Shown here in pieces: positions 9,091 through 20,280 of a DNA stretch of 64,000 nt. Origin of the DNA: Pandoraea terrigena. GTDB lineage: Bacteria > Pseudomonadota > Gammaproteobacteria > Burkholderiales > Burkholderiaceae. The stretch is from the NCBI RefSeq assembly GCF_902459705.1, contig NZ_CABPRU010000001.1, positions 744,001-808,000 on the forward strand, in the 5' to 3' direction. The notes under the pieces are model-generated. The model had not been told where the DNA came from. It saw nothing but the letters and a program-made list of their open reading frames with translations, and ran no database searches. A program made the translations under genes and the position numbers. Position 1 is the first letter of the stretch. The number at the start of each line of letters is the position of its first letter.

Positions 9091-10290
9091 TCAGCCCTGG
9101 CTCAGCACCTTGGCGATGCTGTCGGCCACCACCGCCACGTTCTTCTCGTTGAGGCCAGCCACACACATACGGCCCGAGCGGATCAGATAGACGCCGTGGG
9201 TTTCACGCAGCACATCGACCTGGGCCGCCGACAGCCCCGTGTACGTGAACATGCCGCGCTGCTCGAGGTAGCGCGCGAGCATCGTCTCGGGGACGCGCCC
9301 GCGCAGGCCGTCGTGAATCGCGCCACGCATGCGCGTAATGCGCTGGCACATCGCCATGAGTTCGGTTTCCCACGACTTGCGCAGTGCCGGCGTGCTCAAC
9401 ACCTTGGCCACGATCTTCGCGCCGTGCGTCGGCGGGTTGCTGTAGTTTGAACGCACTGCGCTCGTGAGCTGACCGAGCACGCGCTCGGCCGCTTCCGCCG
9501 ACTCGCAGATGACCGACAGGCCGCCGCAACGCTCGCCGTACAGCGAGAAGTTCTTCGAGAACGAGTTGGCGACGAAGGCTGGCACGCCCTGACGCGCCAG
9601 TTCGCGGATCACGAACGCGTCGGCGTCCAGACCGGAGCCGAAGCCTTGATATGCCATGTCGACAAAGGGCAGCAACTCGCGCTTCTTGAGCACGTCGATC
9701 AATTGCACCCACTGCGCGTCGTTCAGATCGACGCCGGTCGGGTTGTGACAGCACGCGTGCAGCAGCACCACGCTATGCGCAGGCAGCTTGTCGATGGCGT
9801 CGACCATCGCGTCGAAGCGCAGGCCGCCGGTGGCTTCATCGTAATACGGGTACGTATTCACGGTGAAACCGGCACGCTCGAAGATGAAGCGATGGTTGTC
9901 CCACGTGGGATCGCTCACCCACACCTGCGCGCCAGGGAAGTAGCGCTTGATGAAGTCGGCGCCGACCTTGAGGGCGCCCGAGCCGCCGAGCGTCTGCACC
10001 GTGGCAATGCGACCGTCGGCGCGCGCCGGCGAATCGTCGCCGAACACGAGCGCTTGCACGACGTCGCGATAAGCGGCCAGGCCCGCCATCGGCAGGTACG
10101 GCGTCGGGCCGATTTCACCAAGCAGTTGCGCTTCGGCCTCACGCACGGCCTGCATGACCGGCAGGCGGCCAGCGTCGTCGTAATAGATGCCGATGCTCAG
10201 GTTGACCTTGTTGGTGCGCGGGTCCTTTGCGAAGTTCTCGTTGAGCGAGAGGATCGGGTCACCGGGATAGGCATCGATATGTTCGAACAT
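9091..10290 (-). CDS. tyrB: Aromatic amino acid aminotransferase
   Basis: This is a 399-residue class I fold PLP aminotransferase of the AspC/TyrB type. It interconverts tyrosine, phenylalanine or aspartate with their 2-oxo acids. The N-terminus MFEHIDAYPGDPILSLNE and the PLP-lysine motif NSFSKNFSLYGERCGG are characteristic, as is HACCHNPTGVDL. It lies in the same direction as an aromatic amino acid permease and 4-hydroxyphenylpyruvate dioxygenase, which argues for tyrosine catabolism to 4-hydroxyphenylpyruvate rather than a general aspartate role. TyrB and AspC cannot be fully separated by eye. Confidence 0.88.
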   Translation of the reverse strand: MFEHIDAYPGDPILSLNENFAKDPRTNKVNLSIGIYYDDAGRLPVMQAVREAEAQLLGEIGPTPYLPMAGLAAYRDVVQALVFGDDSPARADGRIATVQTLGGSGALKVGADFIKRYFPGAQVWVSDPTWDNHRFIFERAGFTVNTYPYYDEATGGLRFDAMVDAIDKLPAHSVVLLHACCHNPTGVDLNDAQWVQLIDVLKKRELLPFVDMAYQGFGSGLDADAFVIRELARQGVPAFVANSFSKNFSLYGERCGGLSVICESAEAAERVLGQLTSAVRSNYSNPPTHGAKIVAKVLSTPALRKSWETELMAMCQRITRMRGAIHDGLRGRVPETMLARYLEQRGMFTYTGLSAAQVDVLRETHGVYLIRSGRMCVAGLNEKNVAVVADSIAKVLSQG

Positions 10291-10399
10291 GGCGGTTCCT
10301 GGAAAAACGAGAGAAAGTCGGTCGTGCGGGCTCAGGGGCGCCGGATCGTCCGGACCGTCCGGGCGATTCCGGCAGTCCCGACGGCGCCAAACGGTTGAT

Positions 10400-10419
10400 G
10401 ATACCGCTAGTGAGGTATC
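10400..10419. promoter_or_regulatory. Candidate operator upstream of tyrB
   Basis: GATACC and GGTATC are perfect 6-bp arms separated by 8 bases, 110 bases before the tyrB start. It could be an operator for the local Lrp-type regulator or for a TyrR-like protein; nothing else supports it. Confidence 0.3.
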
Positions 10420-10428
10420 GCCGGGTAT

Positions 10429-10457
10429 GCCCCCTGGGCGGTTGGCGCCCGAGGGGC
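10429..10457 (-). terminator. GC hairpin after the aromatic amino acid permease gene
   Basis: GCCCC-TGGGCG pairs with CGCCC-GAGGGGC around a short loop, about 40 bases past the permease stop. No T-run follows on the minus strand, so it may be a weak or Rho-assisted terminator. Confidence 0.45.
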
Positions 10458-10495
10458 GGCGGCTGCCGGTGCCCGTCAGCCTTGGGGCGGTGCGC

Positions 10496-11884
10496 TCAGC
10501 GTGCCGCGGTCGCCGGAATTTGGGCTACGCGGCTTTTCTTCTGACGTACGCGGTAGCCGATGCCCAGCACGACCAGCCACACCGGGATCAGGTAGACCGA
10601 AATGCGCAGGTCCGGGATCAGGTACATCACCACCAGGATGCCGCCGAGGAACGCCAGGCAAAGGTAGTTCGTGAGCGGGTAGCCAAGGCTCTTGAACAGC
10701 GTTGTCTCGCCTGCGCGCGCCTTGGCACGACGGAAGGCCAGATGGATCACGCTGATCATTGCCCAGTTGATGATGAGTGCCGATACGACCAGCCCCATCA
10801 GCAATTCGAACGCCTTGCCCGGCATGAAGTAGTTGATCACCACGCACACGGCGGTCGCTGCGGCCGAGACGCCAAGCGCCAGAAGCGGAATGCCACGACG
10901 GTTCACCTTGAGCAGCGCGCGCGGCGCGTTGCCCTGACCGGCCAGACCGTAGAGCATGCGGCTGTTGCAGTACACGCAGCTGTTGTAGACCGACAGCGCC
11001 GCGGTCAGCACCACCGCGTTGAGCACGTTGGCGACGACATTGCTGTTCAGAGCGTGGAAGATCAGCACGAACGGGCTGCCGCCGGATACGACCTTCTCCC
11101 ACGGGTACAGCGAGAGCAGCACGCCGAGCGCGCCAACGTAGAAGATCAGAATGCGGTAGATGACCTGGTTGGTCGCGCGCGGGATGCTGCGCGACGGGTT
11201 GTCCGCTTCCGCCGCCGTAATGCCGACCAGTTCCAGTCCCCCGAAGGAGAACATGATGACGGCCATTGCCATGACGAGGCCCGACACGCCGTTCGGGAAG
11301 AAGCCGCCGTGCCGCCACAGGTTGGTCACGCTGGCTTCGGGGCCAGCCTTGCCAGAGAACAACAGATAGCCGCCGAACCCGATCATGCCGACGATGGCGG
11401 CGACCTTGATGATGGAGAACCAGAACTCCATCTCGCCATACGACTTCACGCTCGAAAGGTTGATGGCGTTGATGATGCCGAAGCACACGAGGGCCGAGAC
11501 CCACGTGGGGATGGCCGGCCACCAGTACTGGACGTAGATGCCCACGGCCGAGAGTTCGGCCATCGAGACCAGCACGTAGAGCACCCAGTAGTTCCAGCCG
11601 GACACGAAGCCCGCGAACTGGCCGCAATACTTGTTGGCAAAGTAGCTGAACGAGCCGGCGACAGGCTCGTCGACGACCATTTCCCCGAGCTGTCGCATGA
11701 TGAAAAACGCGACGACCCCGGCAATGGCGTAGCCCAGCAGGACTGACGGACCGGCGGTCTTGATGGTTTGGGCGATGCCAAGAAAGAGGCCGGTGCCGAT
11801 CGCGCCACCCAGCGCGATCAACTGAATGTGACGATTCTTCAGGCCGCGGTGGAGCGAGCCTTCTTGTGGTGCGTTGGCGGACAT
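10496..11884 (-). CDS. aroP: Aromatic amino acid permease (AroP/PheP-like, APC superfamily)
   Basis: The 462-residue protein has about 12 membrane helices and the amino acid permease signature near the start (RHIQLIALGGAIGTGLFLGI, helix 1 unwound GAIGTG motif). It should import aromatic or related amino acids by proton symport. The consensus MVMAVIMFSFGGLELVGITA is seen in helix 6. It sits between tyrB and hpd on the same strand, so tyrosine or phenylalanine is the likely substrate, but ProY-like and other members of this family have the same overall sequence. The start at 11884 gives a hydrophilic N-terminus of normal length. Confidence 0.82.
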   Translation of the reverse strand: MSANAPQEGSLHRGLKNRHIQLIALGGAIGTGLFLGIAQTIKTAGPSVLLGYAIAGVVAFFIMRQLGEMVVDEPVAGSFSYFANKYCGQFAGFVSGWNYWVLYVLVSMAELSAVGIYVQYWWPAIPTWVSALVCFGIINAINLSSVKSYGEMEFWFSIIKVAAIVGMIGFGGYLLFSGKAGPEASVTNLWRHGGFFPNGVSGLVMAMAVIMFSFGGLELVGITAAEADNPSRSIPRATNQVIYRILIFYVGALGVLLSLYPWEKVVSGGSPFVLIFHALNSNVVANVLNAVVLTAALSVYNSCVYCNSRMLYGLAGQGNAPRALLKVNRRGIPLLALGVSAAATAVCVVINYFMPGKAFELLMGLVVSALIINWAMISVIHLAFRRAKARAGETTLFKSLGYPLTNYLCLAFLGGILVVMYLIPDLRISVYLIPVWLVVLGIGYRVRQKKSRVAQIPATAAR

Positions 11885-12048
11885 GTCTGTTCCTTACCCT
11901 ACCTTCGTTGCCATGCGGCGCGCTTCTCTGTTTCGTCCTGTGCGAACGAACCGGAACCGTTGAGCCGCCACGGCGCGGCGCTCATGACGCCGTCGCCGTG
12001 TCTTTTGGGATCACCGGCGTGCGCCGATGATCGTGTCTCCCCCCGGAC

Positions 12049-13122
12049 TCAGACCTTGAGCGTGCCTCGCTCGATCTGATCGCGCTCGAGCGATTCGAAC
12101 AGCGCCTTGAAGTTGCCTTCGCCGAAGCCGTCGTCACCCTCACGCTGGATGAATTCGAAGAACACCGGGCCGAGCAGTGTCTTCGAGAAGATCTGCAACA
12201 GCAGGCGCGGCTTGCCACCTTCGGTCGTGCCGTCGAGCAGAATGCCGCGCGACTTCAGCTCGCCGATGGGCTGGCCATGACCCGGCAGGCGAGTCTCGAG
12301 CGCATCGTAGTAGAAGTCGTTCGGTGCGGTCATGAGATCGACGCCGGCCATTTGCAGGTTGTCGATCACCTGGATCAGGTTGTCGGTGAGGAACGCAATG
12401 TGCTGGATGCCTTCGCCGTTGAAGGCCATCAGGAATTCCTCGATCTGGCCACTGCCCTTGGCGGATTCCTCGTTCAGGGGAATGCGGATTTTACCATCCG
12501 GCGCCGTCATGGCCTTGGACGTCAGGCCCGTGTATTCGCCCGAAATATCGAAGTAGCGGATCTCGCGGAAGTTGAACAGCTTCTCGTAGAAGTTGGCCCA
12601 GTACGCCATGCGGCCGCGATACACGTTGTGCGTCAGGTGATCGATCAGACGCAGACCGTGGCCCACCGGATGACGCTCGACGCCTTCGAGGTATTCGAAG
12701 TCGATGTCATAGATCGACTTGCCTTCCTCGAAGCGGTCGATGAGATACAGCGGCGCGCCGCCAATGCCCTTGATCGCGGGCAGTCGCAGCTCCATCGGGC
12801 CGGTCTCGATTTCCACTGGCTGGGCGCCAAGCGCCAGCGCACGGGCGTAGGCTTTGTGCGAGTCCTTCACGCGGAACGCCATGCCGCAGGCGCTGGGGCC
12901 GTGTTCGGCCGCGAAGTAGGCGGCTTCGCTGTTCGGCTCGCGGTTCACGATGAAATTGATGCCGCCTTGACGGAACAGCACCACGTCCTTCGAGCGGTGG
13001 CGCGCCACCAGCGTAAAGCCCATCTGCTCGAAAATGGGTTCCAGGACGTTCGGGGTGGGCGACGCGAATTCCACGAATTCGAAGCCCATCAGTTGCATCG
13101 GGTTGTCAAACAGGTCGGCCAT
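12049..13122 (-). CDS. hpd: 4-hydroxyphenylpyruvate dioxygenase
   Basis: The enzyme converts 4-hydroxyphenylpyruvate to homogentisate in tyrosine breakdown, using Fe(II) and O2. At 357 residues it has the normal bacterial length and two vicinal-oxygen-chelate repeats. Iron ligands can be placed as the His in [13 protein letters not shown], the His in [10 protein letters not shown], and the Glu in [20 protein letters not shown]. The frame is open 67 codons further upstream, but the ATG at 13122, after GAGACG, gives the family start [19 protein letters not shown]. It is divergent from an Lrp/AsnC gene, which probably controls it. Confidence 0.95.
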   Translation of the reverse strand: MADLFDNPMQLMGFEFVEFASPTPNVLEPIFEQMGFTLVARHRSKDVVLFRQGGINFIVNREPNSEAAYFAAEHGPSACGMAFRVKDSHKAYARALALGAQPVEIETGPMELRLPAIKGIGGAPLYLIDRFEEGKSIYDIDFEYLEGVERHPVGHGLRLIDHLTHNVYRGRMAYWANFYEKLFNFREIRYFDISGEYTGLTSKAMTAPDGKIRIPLNEESAKGSGQIEEFLMAFNGEGIQHIAFLTDNLIQVIDNLQMAGVDLMTAPNDFYYDALETRLPGHGQPIGELKSRGILLDGTTEGGKPRLLLQIFSKTLLGPVFFEFIQREGDDGFGEGNFKALFESLERDQIERGTLKV

Positions 13123-13449
13123 GATCGTCTCGGCTGGGTCAGGTGATTGGTGAGGTGTCGGCTTTCGTTGGACGCGTCCACGGCCCGGCGGTGGTTGGAC
13201 GTTGAACCCCGGGGGCGATGTTGGATCGTGCAACAAAATTGTGTTTTGTCGACCGTCGGGTCGGGATACGCTGTCGCGCCCGTTGTTGTCGCCGGATTCC
13301 CTGAAACGTTGGGAATATGGCATGCATTTACGACGTTTTACCGCGCTCAGTGTAAGGGCCGAGCCGCAAAATAGGATTTCGTAACGGTGTTAGGGAAACC
13401 CTAGTTTATGCATTAATATTTCTAAATAATTGCCCGAGGAGAGATAAAA
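13123..13449. other. hpd-lrp divergent regulatory region
   Basis: This 327-base gap carries the promoters of both genes. The 60 bases before the Lrp-type gene are markedly AT-rich (around TTTATGCATTAATATTTC), as is common for Lrp control regions. It contains the inverted repeat at 13233-13249 and a short one, TAGGG-AAA-CCCTA, at 13391-13403. No coding frame or RNA gene is apparent. Confidence 0.5.
13233..13249. promoter_or_regulatory. Candidate operator upstream of hpd
   Basis: ACAAAA and TTTTGT arms flank TTGTG, a 17-base dyad about 110 bases before hpd. It is a plausible binding site for the divergent Lrp/AsnC regulator. Confidence 0.45.
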
Positions 13450-13923
13450 GTGCATCAAATCGAGATTGACCGAATCGACGTCCGGTTGCTGGGGGTTTTG
13501 CAGTCGAACGGACGCATTTCGAATCTTGAACTGGCTGACGCGATCAAGCTCTCGCCTGCGCAAACCCTGCGGCGTCATCGGCGGCTCGAGGAGATGGGGG
13601 TGATCAAGGGCTACGACACGCGGCTCGACGCGCAGCGGCTCGGCTTCAGCGTGGTCGCCTTCGTCCACGTAACGATGGAGCGCGGTCATATCCGCGACCT
13701 GTCCAACTTCAAGGGGCTGGTGGCGGAGCTGGCACAGATTCAGGAGTGCTTTTCCGTGACGGGCGATATCGACTATGTGCTCAAGGTCGTCGCCCGGGAT
13801 CTGAAGGCGCTGTCCGAGTTCCTGCTCGATACGCTGATGCGGATTCCAGGCGTCAGTGCCGTCAAGTCGAGTGTTTGTCTCGATGAAATCAAGTGCACCT
13901 CGGCCGTGCCGCTCACGCCCTGA
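13450..13923 (+). CDS. Lrp/AsnC-family regulator, probable regulator of hpd
   Basis: This 157-residue protein has the Lrp winged helix (EIDRIDVRLLGVLQSNGRIS, then LSPAQTLRRHRRLEEMGVI) and a C-terminal RAM ligand domain (VVAFVHVTMERG, then CFSVTGDIDYVLKVVARD). It starts at GTG 13450 after GAGGAGAG. Lrp-type proteins form octamers and respond to amino acids. Being divergent from hpd, it most likely controls tyrosine degradation in response to an aromatic amino acid; this is inference from position. Confidence 0.88.
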   Translation: MHQIEIDRIDVRLLGVLQSNGRISNLELADAIKLSPAQTLRRHRRLEEMGVIKGYDTRLDAQRLGFSVVAFVHVTMERGHIRDLSNFKGLVAELAQIQECFSVTGDIDYVLKVVARDLKALSEFLLDTLMRIPGVSAVKSSVCLDEIKCTSAVPLTP

Positions 13924-14017
13924 TGGAAGCATCCGAGACCCGTGGCGAGGGGGCGGCGATGGCAACGACGGCGCGTGGCCGTCCGCGATGGGAATGTCGC
14001 GCCGCAACACATCATGG

Positions 14018-14046
14018 TTGACAGCGCCCGAAAATCTGTGATTTCA
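14018..14046 (+). promoter_or_regulatory. Promoter of the leuA leader
   Basis: A perfect TTGACA (14018-14023) is followed 17 bases later by a poor -10 (ATTTCA, with TG just upstream at 14038-14040). Transcription would start near 14052, so the leader peptide ATG at 14055 would be almost leaderless. The -35 is clear; the -10 is weak. Confidence 0.5.
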
Positions 14047-14054
14047 TGTGCTTC

Positions 14055-14141
14055 ATGATCACCGCGCAATTCTCCTTCTCGCTACGACTACTAGCCCGCT
14101 CCACCGGGCTTGGTCCGTTGCTGCGCGCGTGCATCGTCTGA
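14055..14141 (+). CDS. Putative leucine leader peptide (LeuL) upstream of leuA
   Basis: A 28-codon frame ends 134 bases before leuA. It starts MITAQFSF and then reads S-L-R-L-L-A with the leucines encoded by CTA, CTA and CTA (14082-14093 reads CTACGACTACTA). CTA is the rarest leucine codon in GC-rich genomes, and CGA is also rare, so this cluster is unlikely by chance. Later it has Leu-Leu as TTG CTG. Attenuation peptides work by ribosome stalling when charged tRNA-Leu is scarce. No Shine-Dalgarno is visible; initiation may be leaderless. An in-frame ATG at 14046 would add three residues. The function is inferred. Confidence 0.6.
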   Translation: MITAQFSFSLRLLARSTGLGPLLRACIV

Positions 14142-14188
14142 AGACTTCTCTGAAGCACCGCTGATTTTCCCCAGTTACGCCGATCTGA

Positions 14189-15988
<1,800 letters not shown>

Positions 15989-16037
15989 ACGGTCAACCGA
16001 ACAAGAGGAAGGCGGGAAGGAGATTGAGGGCAGACGT

Positions 16038-16069
16038 GTCCCGCCCGGCACCGATCGTGCCGGCGGGAC
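16038..16069. terminator. Hairpin between convergent leuA and pcaF
   Basis: GTCCCGCC(C)GGCAC pairs with GTGCCGGCGGGAC across a 5-base loop, with one bulged C. It lies between two converging genes. There is no T-run, so it is a candidate bidirectional terminator. Confidence 0.5.
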
Positions 16070-16141
16070 CCCGGCGCGGCGCGGCAGGACTTACCCAGTC
16101 CCGCACGCACGCCCGGCCCTGAAACATGGGCGGTGGTGCGA

Positions 16142-17344
<1,203 letters not shown>

Positions 17345-17392
17345 GGGTCTACCTCAGCGGAATCGAAACTCGCGCAGGGAGTCTCGCAGATG

Positions 17393-17429
17393 AAAAAAAC
17401 GCCGGGTCACATCTGGCGATGTCCCGGCG
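17393..17429 (-). terminator. Intrinsic terminator between pcaJ and pcaF
   Basis: On the minus strand CGCCGGGACATC pairs with GATGT-GA-CCCGGCG and is followed by seven T residues. It lies just past the pcaJ stop, so pcaF is read through or has its own promoter. Confidence 0.75.
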
Positions 17430-17438
17430 ATGGGGGTG

Positions 17439-18089
17439 TCAGGCAATAGCCGGTGAGGGCAGCAGGGTCACACCGGTCACGCGCTGGAGTTCGTCGAGCG
17501 TGAGGCCGTCGACCATGTCGATGACGCGCAGGCCCTCGGGCGTCACGTCGATCACGGCCAGGTCGGTGTAGATGCGCGTGACGCAACCCACACCGGTGAG
17601 CGGATACGTGCACTGCTCGACGATTTTGCTCTCGCCCTGCTTGGTCTGGTGCTCCATCATGACGAACACCTGCTTGGCGCCGCTGGCAAGATCCATCGCG
17701 CCGCCCACGGCCGGAATGGCGTCGGGGGCACCGGTGTGCCAGTTGGCGAGGTCGCCCGTCTTCGAGACCTGGAATGCGCCGAGCACGCAGAAGTCGAGGT
17801 GGCCGCCGCGCATCATTGCGAACGAATCGGCATGGTGGAAGTAGGCGCCGCCCGGTTTGAGCGTGACGGGTTGCTTGCCGGCATTGATGAGGTCTTCGTC
17901 CTCTTCGCCCTTGGCGGGGGCCGGGCCCATGCCGATCACGCCGTTCTCGCTTTGCAGGATGATCTCTCGCTCGGCGGGCAGGTGATTGGCGACAGCGGTC
18001 GGCAGGCCAATGCCGAGGTTCACATAGGCGCCGTCGGGAATGTCCTGGGCGACGCGGGCGGCCATCTGGTCGCGGGTCAGTCGGTTCAT
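17439..18089 (-). CDS. pcaJ: 3-oxoadipate CoA-transferase, beta subunit
   Basis: With PcaI, this 216-residue protein moves CoA from succinyl-CoA to 3-oxoadipate. The catalytic glutamate lies in the SENG motif (IILQSENGVIGMGPAP), and GGAMDLASGAKQVFVMMEH is a family signature. The start is the ATG at 18089 after CGGAG; the frame is open further up and overlaps pcaI in another frame. The pcaI stop lies 25 bases upstream, so the two subunits are one operon. The alternative of acetoacetate/succinyl-CoA transferase is less likely given pcaF and pcaR alongside. Confidence 0.92.
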   Translation of the reverse strand: MNRLTRDQMAARVAQDIPDGAYVNLGIGLPTAVANHLPAEREIILQSENGVIGMGPAPAKGEEDEDLINAGKQPVTLKPGGAYFHHADSFAMMRGGHLDFCVLGAFQVSKTGDLANWHTGAPDAIPAVGGAMDLASGAKQVFVMMEHQTKQGESKIVEQCTYPLTGVGCVTRIYTDLAVIDVTPEGLRVIDMVDGLTLDELQRVTGVTLLPSPAIA

Positions 18090-18114
18090 GTCGTGCTCCG
18101 AAATCAGATGAGGA

Positions 18115-18792
18115 TCACGCGCGTGCGGCGCCAGGCACCGCGACGACACGTTGAACGAAGATGCCGGGTGTGACCACGGCTTCCGGATCGAGGTCGCCAA
18201 GCTCGACGACTTCATTCACCTGAACGATGGTGCACTTCGCCGCCGTGGCCATGATCGGGCCGAAGTTGCGGGCGGTCTTGCGATACACGAGGTTGCCCCA
18301 GCGGTCGCCCTTGAGCGCCTTGATGAGCGCGACGTCGGCGTGGATCGGCAGCTCGAACACATACGGCTTGCCGTCGATGACGCGGGTTTCCTTGCCTTGC
18401 GCCAGCAGCGTGCCATAGCCGGTCGGCGTGAAGAATCCGCCGATGCCGGCGCCGGCGGCGCGAATGCGCTCGGCCAGATTGCCCTGCGGCACCAGTTCCA
18501 GCTCGATCTTGCCCGCGCGATAGAGCGCGTCGAACACCTGTGAGTCGGTCTGGCGCGGGAACGAGCAAATGATCTTGCGCACGCGCCCGGCCTTAAGCAG
18601 GGCGGCGAGGCCGGTCTCACCGTTCCCGGCGTTGTTGTTGACGATGGTCAGCTCGCGCGAGCCTTGATCGATCAGGGCGTCGATGAGCGCCGAGGGCATT
18701 CCGGCGTTGCCGAAGCCGCCAATCATGATCGTCGCGCCGTCGTGAACGTCGGCCACCGCGCTGGCGAGCGAATCGTAAATCTTGTTGATCAC
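18115..18792 (-). CDS. pcaI: 3-oxoadipate CoA-transferase, alpha subunit
   Basis: This 225-residue subunit carries the CoA-binding glycine loop GATIMIGGFGNAGMPSALID and aligns well with Pseudomonas PcaI as remembered (MINK-YDSLASAV start, FSFPRQTDSQVFDALYRAGK-type segment, RNFGPIMATAAK, TPGIFVQRVVAV end). It is the first gene of the pcaIJ pair and is divergent from the IclR regulator PcaR. A long inverted repeat lies between the two genes, so expression probably depends on PcaR with 3-oxoadipate as inducer. Confidence 0.92.
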   Translation of the reverse strand: MINKIYDSLASAVADVHDGATIMIGGFGNAGMPSALIDALIDQGSRELTIVNNNAGNGETGLAALLKAGRVRKIICSFPRQTDSQVFDALYRAGKIELELVPQGNLAERIRAAGAGIGGFFTPTGYGTLLAQGKETRVIDGKPYVFELPIHADVALIKALKGDRWGNLVYRKTARNFGPIMATAAKCTIVQVNEVVELGDLDPEAVVTPGIFVQRVVAVPGAARA

Positions 18793-18901
18793 ACGTGCCT
18801 CCTGGGCAGTTCCATCGGGCTGGCGGACTCGCGCCCGTGGCCCCCTTGTTGGGTGTCTCCCGGCGATGGCGTCTTGTCAGTCGGCATCGTCTGGTTCACA
18901 A

Positions 18902-18937
18902 TGTTCTTATAGCGAACATATATTCGCTATAAGAACA
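18902..18937. promoter_or_regulatory. Probable PcaR operator, 15-bp perfect inverted repeat
   Basis: TGTTCTTATAGCGAA and TTCGCTATAAGAACA flank CATATA in the 305-base pcaI-pcaR gap. Perfect 15-bp arms are far beyond chance, and IclR-type PcaR/PcaU/PobR proteins bind such palindromes. The rest of the gap (18793-19097) shows no coding frame. Confidence 0.8.
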
Positions 18938-19097
18938 GCGTAAGCTTTCTCTTGTCGGCCGTCAAGCGAGGGGCGGCCCGAGGGGGCGCGACGCCTGTCT
19001 GGCGCAAGCGACACGATGGCGTGTGTCGCGCGGTGGAACCGGCGACGCAAATCCATTACGCTTGCCGTTCCATCGCCTTCAGCCACCCGCCTTTTCC

Positions 19098-19898
19098 ATG
19101 ACACCCGTGCCCAACGACGCTACCGAACCGACCGACAAGAAACCGGGTGACTCCTACGTGCAGTCGTTCGCGCGCGGGCTGGCCGTGGTCAAGGCGTTCA
19201 ATGCGACGCGCCCGGCGCAGACGCTCTCGGAAGTCGCGCAGGCGTCTGGCCTGACGCGGGCCGGGGCGCGCCGCATTCTGCTCACGCTCGAAGCGCTGGG
19301 CTACGTGCGCAGCGAAGGGCGCCTGTTTCGGCTCACGCCACGTATTCTCGACCTCGGCTTTTCGTATCTGACGTCGATGCCGCTGTGGAATCTGGCCGAG
19401 CCGTTCATGGAGGCGCTGGTGCAGCAGGTGAATGAGAGCAGCTCTGCCTCCGTGCTCGATGGCGACGACATCGTCTATGTCCTGCGCGTGCCGGTGCGCA
19501 AGGTGATGTCGATCAACCTGTCGATCGGCAGCCGTCTGCCCGCGTGGTGCACCTCGATGGGACGCGTCATGCTCTCGGCGTTGCCCGACGACGAACTCGA
19601 CGCCGCCTTGCGCCGCGCGGACATTCGCCAGCACACGCGCCGCACGGTGACGGATGTCGACACCTTGCGTCAGCGCATTTTCGACGTGCGCGCCCAGGGG
19701 TGGGCCATCGTCGACCAGGAGCTGGAAGAGGGGATGATTTCGATTGCCGCACCGATTCGCAACCGCGCGGGGCAGGTGATTGCCGCGATGAACGTCAGCG
19801 GTCAGGCCAATCGCACGCCGGCGGCCGACATGGAAGCAAGATTCCTCGCCCCGCTGCTATCGGCGGCGCAGAAGATCTCGCAGATGGTGGTGGTGTAA
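19098..19898 (+). CDS. pcaR: IclR-family regulator of beta-ketoadipate genes (PcaR)
   Basis: This 266-residue protein has an N-terminal IclR helix-turn-helix (SFARGLAVVKAFNATRPAQT, then SGLTRAGARRILLTLEALGY) and a C-terminal GAF-like effector domain with YVLRVPVRKVMSINLSIGSR and the LEEGMISIAAPI motif. PcaR/PobR proteins bind 3-oxoadipate or 4-hydroxybenzoate. ATG at 19098 gives the family N-terminus. Its position divergent from pcaIJ, over the inverted repeat at 18902-18937, makes it the probable activator of pcaIJF. Confidence 0.88.
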   Translation: MTPVPNDATEPTDKKPGDSYVQSFARGLAVVKAFNATRPAQTLSEVAQASGLTRAGARRILLTLEALGYVRSEGRLFRLTPRILDLGFSYLTSMPLWNLAEPFMEALVQQVNESSSASVLDGDDIVYVLRVPVRKVMSINLSIGSRLPAWCTSMGRVMLSALPDDELDAALRRADIRQHTRRTVTDVDTLRQRIFDVRAQGWAIVDQELEEGMISIAAPIRNRAGQVIAAMNVSGQANRTPAADMEARFLAPLLSAAQKISQMVVV

Positions 19899-19941
19899 CG
19901 TCCGCACGCGCGGGGCGCATGCTGTCTCGCGACAAACAAAG

Positions 19942-19972
19942 CGGGGCGCCCGATGGCAGGGCGCCCCGTTTG
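19942..19972. terminator. Bidirectional terminator between pcaR and the DUF2783 gene
   Basis: CGGGGCGCCC and GGGCGCCCCG form a 10-bp stem around GATGGCA, flanked by A-rich and T-rich sequence on either side (AAACAAAG and TTTGCTT). It lies between convergent genes. Confidence 0.8.
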
Positions 19973-20002
19973 CTTGTGCCACGAGGGCGACCCGTCCGGC
20001 GA

Positions 20003-20212
20003 TCAGTGCGCCGCGTTGCCCAGCGCGCCGGCGCGTGCCAGGCGGAGCGCCGAAATCAGCGTGTCGTGATCGCCGATCTGGTTGGCGAGCAGCAGGATCA
20101 GTTGCGCGTTGGCCGCCTGACTCTGCGCCTCGTCGAGATCTCGGTGCATGTCGATCAGGGCTTCGTAGAAATCGTCCGGACACATCAGGCGCGGTTGTGT
20201 ATCGAGTGCCAT
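20003..20212 (-). CDS. DUF2783 domain protein
   Basis: This is a 69-residue acidic, helical, cytoplasmic protein with the core CPDDFYEALIDMHRDLDEAQ and a second helix LILLLANQIGDHDTLISALR. I recognise it as DUF2783, a small family of unknown function that accompanies flavin monooxygenases of this type. It ends the three-gene minus-strand set with the monooxygenase (68 bases upstream) and the metallo-hydrolase. It might be an auxiliary or regulatory subunit; no function is known to me. Confidence 0.75.
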   Translation of the reverse strand: MALDTQPRLMCPDDFYEALIDMHRDLDEAQSQAANAQLILLLANQIGDHDTLISALRLARAGALGNAAH

Positions 20213-20280
20213 GAAAGGGGCTCCTTACTGCGGGATCGGTGGGGTCGGAATATGAGTCGATGCGCTCGGTCAGAAGGACG

